Below, piece after piece: positions 21,503 through 23,502 of a stretch of 23,502 bases of DNA. Origin of the DNA: a virus. The notes under the pieces were generated by a model, which did not search any database, was not told the origin of the DNA, and saw only the letters and a list, made by a program, of their open reading frames with translations. The stretch covers positions 1-23,502 of IMG/VR virus record IMGVR_UViG_3300049726_000132. One strand, 5' to 3'. Within the stretch, counting starts at the first letter, position 1; each line of letters starts with the position of its first letter. The translations under genes and the position numbers were made by a program.

Positions 21503-21610
21503 AGCTAACACCGCTCTGCTGCCAACGCGGGTTACGGCTTTAGGTGAGGCTTTGGCTCTTGTGTTTGGTTTCATAAAATTCAGCGCGTGGCAGAGCTTGG
21601 CCCGTTATCA
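21503..21610 (+). other. attC-1 recombination site
   Basis: 1L core AGCTAAC (21503-21509), left stem CGCTCTGCTGCCAACGCG (21512-21529), right stem CGCGTGGCAGAG (21584-21595), 1R core GTTATCA (21604-21610; cut after 21604). The left stem has several extra bases, one being the A of CCAACGCG, against the right. The spacer of about 55 bases holds the stop of the gene at 21580. Confidence 0.78.
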
Positions 21611-21933
21611 GGATTCCGTTTGTCCGCTGCCTTCCGTGCGTATTCGTCGCTCGACATGCAGCTATCGCAGAAGTGATGCGGAGTTTTTCCGTAGTCGAGG
21701 CAGTTACCTTCCTGCCATGTGTGATAGAGGTCGCCGCAGATGTCGCAGCGTTCGATATAGTCAGGCACTTGCCAGTATTCGTTGCCGAGATACCAGATGA
21801 CCGTCCATGCTTGGTCGGGCGTGAGTTTTGGGCGGTGGCTTCTGGTCACATGAGTTCCTTCCGGCATTTTGCCTTGCAGGAAATCGAACAGTTGCTTTGT
21901 CCGCTCTAGTTGCTTGTCATTTTCTTCACTCAT
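21580..21933 (-). CDS. Zn-finger-like small protein (117 aa), cassette B
   Basis: Starts MSEENDKQLERTKQLFDFLQ (coiled helix), then LTPDQAWTVIWYLGNEYWQV and a metal site: CDICGDLYHTWQEGNCLDYG, then HHFCDSCM, i.e. two CxxC pairs with further Cys/His. Function unknown; the aromatic-plus-zinc pattern suggests protein or nucleic-acid binding. ATG 21933 lies 8 bases left of the attC-2 1L core; the stop (21580) is in the attC-1 spacer, so the last ~9 residues cross the cassette boundary. It is antisense to the attC polarity. Confidence 0.8.
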   Translation of the reverse strand: MSEENDKQLERTKQLFDFLQGKMPEGTHVTRSHRPKLTPDQAWTVIWYLGNEYWQVPDYIERCDICGDLYHTWQEGNCLDYGKTPHHFCDSCMSSDEYARKAADKRNPDNGPSSATR

Positions 21934-21941
21934 AAAAATCC

Positions 21942-22029
21942 TGATAACAAATCGGTGCAGGCAACGGCGGGTTGCGCTGCGGGTTAATTCGGGCGTCAGG
22001 CTCCGCCGTGCCTGACCTCACTGTTAGGC
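21942..22029 (+). other. attC-2 recombination site
   Basis: 1L core TGATAAC (21942-21948), left stem GGTGCAGGCAACGGCGG (21954-21970), right stem CCGCCGTGCCTGACC (22003-22017), 1R core GTTAGGC (22023-22029; cut after 22023). Pairing is complete except two unpaired left-arm bases, G (GGT[G]CAGG) and A (GGC[A]ACGG), 5-6 bases apart, the same pattern as in classic aadA-type attC sites. Confidence 0.85.
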
Positions 22030-22427
22030 TTCCTATCCACCTTTACCTTGATGAAGTTCGCGTTTTCCCATCGGAAAGGCCGCCCGCCGTCGAAATCTAG
22101 CGTGATGTCCCATACTTTACGTGTCGGGATAGGCTCGTCGTCTCCGTAGCCAGCCGCACGCGCCTCTTCGCGGGTGGCGAAGTATGGAGCGTCTCCGACT
22201 GCTATGAGTGTTCCGATGCCTTCAATCGGATCACGCGATTTCATCATGTGCGTTGTGGTTTCCATAACGAGGTCTCCGACCTTTGGGTTTCTGAGTTCCT
22301 CAAATAGCTCATGGATTGATTCCGGCCCCGCGCATAGAGACGCGCACCAAAGTTGGTAAGCAGACCCCTTGAGAAGCCTAACAAGGCGCTGGAGACAATC
22401 GGCGTTGGATGTTTCTTTTTCGTTCAT
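21996..22427 (-). CDS. Small protein (143 aa), cassette C, function unknown
   Basis: Start ATG 22427 (MNEKETSNADCLQRLVRLLK); ATG 22451 is possible. Later VGDLVMETTTHMMKSRDPIE, GIGTLIAVGDAPY, then ARAAGYGDDEPIPTRKVWDI and FDGGRPFRWENANFIKVKVD. The 'GDLVMET..., G-GTL...' opening and strand-rich end suggest a small SH3-like beta barrel. The start lies in the spacer of attC-3 and residues of NADCLQRLVR come from its left arm; the stop (21996) falls in attC-2. It is thus stitched from cassette plus att DNA, and is antisense to attC polarity. Confidence 0.75.
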   Translation of the reverse strand: MNEKETSNADCLQRLVRLLKGSAYQLWCASLCAGPESIHELFEELRNPKVGDLVMETTTHMMKSRDPIEGIGTLIAVGDAPYFATREEARAAGYGDDEPIPTRKVWDITLDFDGGRPFRWENANFIKVKVDRKPNSEVRHGGA

Positions 22428-22487
22428 AAAAGGTTTCTGGTTGCTGGACATCGCGGGTCGCCGATGTCTCAGCTTGGTATGTTCGGC
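22376..22487 (+). other. attC-3 recombination site
   Basis: 1L core GCCTAAC (22376-22382), left stem GCTGGAGACAATCGGCG (22388-22404), right stem CGCCGATGTCTCAGC (22459-22473), 1R core GTTCGGC (22481-22487; cut after 22481). The arms pair fully if one G and one A of the left arm are left out, 5-6 bases apart. The spacer carries the start codon of the 143-residue gene. Confidence 0.88.
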
Positions 22488-22795
22488 TACGCGGTTTCGA
22501 TTTCTGGTGGATCGGGGATTGCATATAGGGTGCGTTCCACCTCGCGCATCCATTTATTCAATCGGCGGCGCCCCTTGCCTTGCCAAGCGAATCGCCAGCG
22601 CATGAAGTTTTCCATTGCTCGGTCGTGCTTTGCGAAGGCGTGGCGTGTCGCTTTGCGCCATTTTTGGATGTCATCTGACGCGACCGCCGAACAAGGTGTT
22701 GCAGATAATTCGCTTTGTCCCTTACATTCGCACGGCTCGTCATCTACTGACCACTTTTTGCACTTGGTGCATTGGCTGTAATTTTTACCGCTCAT
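22487..22795 (-). CDS. Zn-ribbon-like small protein (102 aa), cassette D
   Basis: Starts MSGKNYSQCTKCKKWSVDDE with CTKC and later CECKG, likely one zinc site, followed by a Lys/Arg/Trp-rich helix (DIQKWRKATRHAFAKHDRAM, then WQGKGRRRLNKWMREVE). Function unknown; the basic helical half suggests nucleic-acid contact. Start ATG (22793-22795) is in the right stem of attC-4 and forms an ATGA overlap with the preceding gene; the TAG stop (22487-22489) touches the 1R core of attC-3. It is antisense to the attC polarity. Confidence 0.78.
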   Translation of the reverse strand: MSGKNYSQCTKCKKWSVDDEPCECKGQSELSATPCSAVASDDIQKWRKATRHAFAKHDRAMENFMRWRFAWQGKGRRRLNKWMREVERTLYAIPDPPEIETA

Positions 22796-22816
22796 ATCTG
22801 AACTTTCTCGTTAGAC
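22686..22816 (+). other. attC-4 recombination site
   Basis: 1L core GCCGAAC (22686-22692), left stem GTTGCAGATAATTCGC (22698-22713), right stem GCTCATATCTGAAC (22790-22803), 1R core GTTAGAC (22810-22816; cut after 22810). The best-paired part, GTT[G]CAGATA[A]T, again has an extra G and an extra A on the left arm; the inner end has mismatches. The long spacer codes for the N-terminus of the 102-residue protein. Confidence 0.78.
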
Positions 22817-23331
22817 GGCTCGGCCACGGTTGTTTTTTCTTCGTGAGTTTTTAAGGCGGCGTCTATTGCTGCTCTGATGTTGCGAGTGTTGCTTGTTTGG
22901 TCGCTTGGAAGCTCCACCGACCATGATTTAGGCACTTCGAGTTCGTAGCCCCAATTATCCAGCCAGTCGAGTCGAGCGGTGTCAGCCCCAGCCGCGCTGG
23001 ATTCCTGTTCGAGTTCGTGGACTGCCATCTTTAGTTGTTTGTGCCACATTGCAAATTGACGCAGCAAGTCGCCGTTCACGCTCTCCCAATGGAGAGCGTT
23101 GTTCATTCCTTTTTCTATGTATTTGAGTTTTTCGATTGTAGCTTTCATATTTTTGAGGCGGCGCGCAGGCGCTTTATTATCGGCCATTACGACATTTTCA
23201 CCACGCCACAGCACGGCGTTGCAGTCAGAGTCCAGACAGATTTCATCATCCGTTCTTGGTGTTTCAGACGGCGGACGTTCTCCGCGCTCCTCGCCTTGTT
23301 TCCAGTGTTCCAGATATTGCTGTGCGTTCAT
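22792..23331 (-). CDS. Phage-like hypothetical protein with RLDWLD motif (179 aa), cassette E
   Basis: Start ATG 23331 (MNAQQYLEHWKQGEERGERP) is set by ATGA overlap with the partial gene upstream; an in-frame ATG at 23370 would add 13 residues overlapping it. Seen: RTDDEICLDSDCNAV, a helical middle (KATIEKLKYIEKGMNNALHW) and DTARLDWLDNWG followed by NIRAAIDAAL. The 'DTARLDWL...R.AIDAAL' pair is common in phage-borne and host hypotheticals (Ea22-like). The stop is inside the right stem of attC-4 and overlaps the next start (ATGA). Confidence 0.75.
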   Translation of the reverse strand: MNAQQYLEHWKQGEERGERPPSETPRTDDEICLDSDCNAVLWRGENVVMADNKAPARRLKNMKATIEKLKYIEKGMNNALHWESVNGDLLRQFAMWHKQLKMAVHELEQESSAAGADTARLDWLDNWGYELEVPKSWSVELPSDQTSNTRNIRAAIDAALKTHEEKTTVAEPSNEKVQI

Positions 23332-23502
23332 TTTGTTGGTGGGTTTAGGCGCGCATATTCTTCCGACCATTGCCGGATTGTTTCATCGTTCATGCTCCGT
23401 TCACGACCGAATGTGGACGGCAGATTGATGCTTGAGTGCCGACCGCCGGCAGTCGAAAAGGTCAGCCATACGCCATCTTCGGATGATTGGATTGCTAGTT
23501 TT
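23328..23502 (-). CDS. Partial hypothetical protein, C-terminal 58 residues
   Basis: The frame enters from beyond the window and ends in a TGA at 23328-23330. The visible residues begin KLAIQSSEDGVWLTFSTAGG, then RHSSINLPSTFGRERSMNDE, then TIRQWSEEYARLNPPTK. The Ser/Gly/Arg-rich middle and the terminal ETIRQW...EYARL helix are unlike the attC genes' Zn patterns and I do not know the family. It makes an ATGA overlap with the 179-residue gene, so the unit continues upstream. Confidence 0.7.
   Translation of the reverse strand, partial: KLAIQSSEDGVWLTFSTAGGRHSSINLPSTFGRERSMNDETIRQWSEEYARLNPPTK

Larger units (their letters stand above)
21270..22816 (+). mobile_element. attC-delimited gene-cassette array (integron-type, no integrase seen)
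   Basis: Cassette boundaries (on + polarity, cut between G and TT): A 21271-21604, B 21605-22023, C 22024-22481, D 22482-22810, and E from 22811 out of the window (no matching left core GTCTAAC before 23502). Each cassette's left edge complements the 1L core of its own attC, which is what a once-circular cassette must show: A, GTTAGCTGC/GCAGCTAAC; B, GTTATCAGGATT/AATCCTGATAAC; C, GTTAGGCTTC/GAAGCCTAAC; D, GTTCGGC/GCCGAAC. This chain over four sites is strong evidence against chance. The genes inside all run on the minus strand. No IntI, attI or Pc promoter is visible. Confidence 0.82.

Noticed and set aside
21393-22781. Plus-strand frames inside the cassette array, which would match the attC polarity
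   Set aside because: They cross attC sites and have no domain character, whereas the minus-strand frames carry zinc-type cysteine pairs and ATGA coupling.
21503-22816. CRISPR array or plain terminator hairpins as explanation for the palindromes
   Set aside because: Arms differ in sequence from site to site, spacing is 330-460 bp, and there are no direct repeats or U-tracts; chained core sites fit attC better.

Overview
The window is a stretch of a tailed-phage (Caudoviricetes-type) genome or prophage. The evidence is a large terminase subunit, a portal-like protein, a scaffold-like protein, a collagen-like tail or fibre protein, a phage-style GroES and a string of small phage hypotheticals. 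Almost everything reads on the minus strand in tightly packed, mostly ATGA-overlapping genes; the terminase and a two-gene pair near 7.4-8.0 kb are the exceptions. I do not know the host. The gene flavour and a dispersed-repeat palindrome inside the terminase gene remind me of uncultivated Verrucomicrobiota or related phyla, but that is only an impression.

Layout. 1-1000: tail-side genes (a partial structural protein and the collagen-like protein). 1024-3825 (+): terminase interrupted beside its Walker B motif by an intein; a complete zinc-finger/Vsr-like (DUF559-type) endonuclease gene is nested inside the intein in another reading frame. 3826-3900 (-): tRNA with CAT anticodon, touching the terminase stop codon. 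3942-7294 (-): virion-assembly block with a small phage protein, GroES, scaffold-like protein, a free-standing HNH endonuclease and four tiny coupled genes. 7387-7996 (+): two small genes, one a two-helix membrane protein. 7979-12198 (-): ATP-grasp enzyme, two small genes and the portal.

12319-19591 (-): a modification island, nearly all translationally coupled: six glycosyltransferase-like genes (one with two tandem catalytic domains, one of the procollagen/PLOD type), two SAM methyltransferases and a radical SAM protein. These could build or attach a methylated glycan on a virion or host-surface target. 19591-20954: phage hypotheticals.

21270-23502: a different kind of DNA. Four imperfect palindromes here have the anatomy of integron attC recombination sites: 7-bp outer core sites, paired arms, two unpaired extra bases 5-6 nt apart in the left arm of at least three of them, and left/right cores that match from one site to the next as cassette logic requires. 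They separate small genes, several with cysteine pairs. All these genes run antisense to the polarity indicated by the attC sites. No integron integrase is visible. An attC cassette array joined to phage structural and glycosylation genes, together with the out-of-frame endonuclease inside the terminase intein, are the two most unusual things here.
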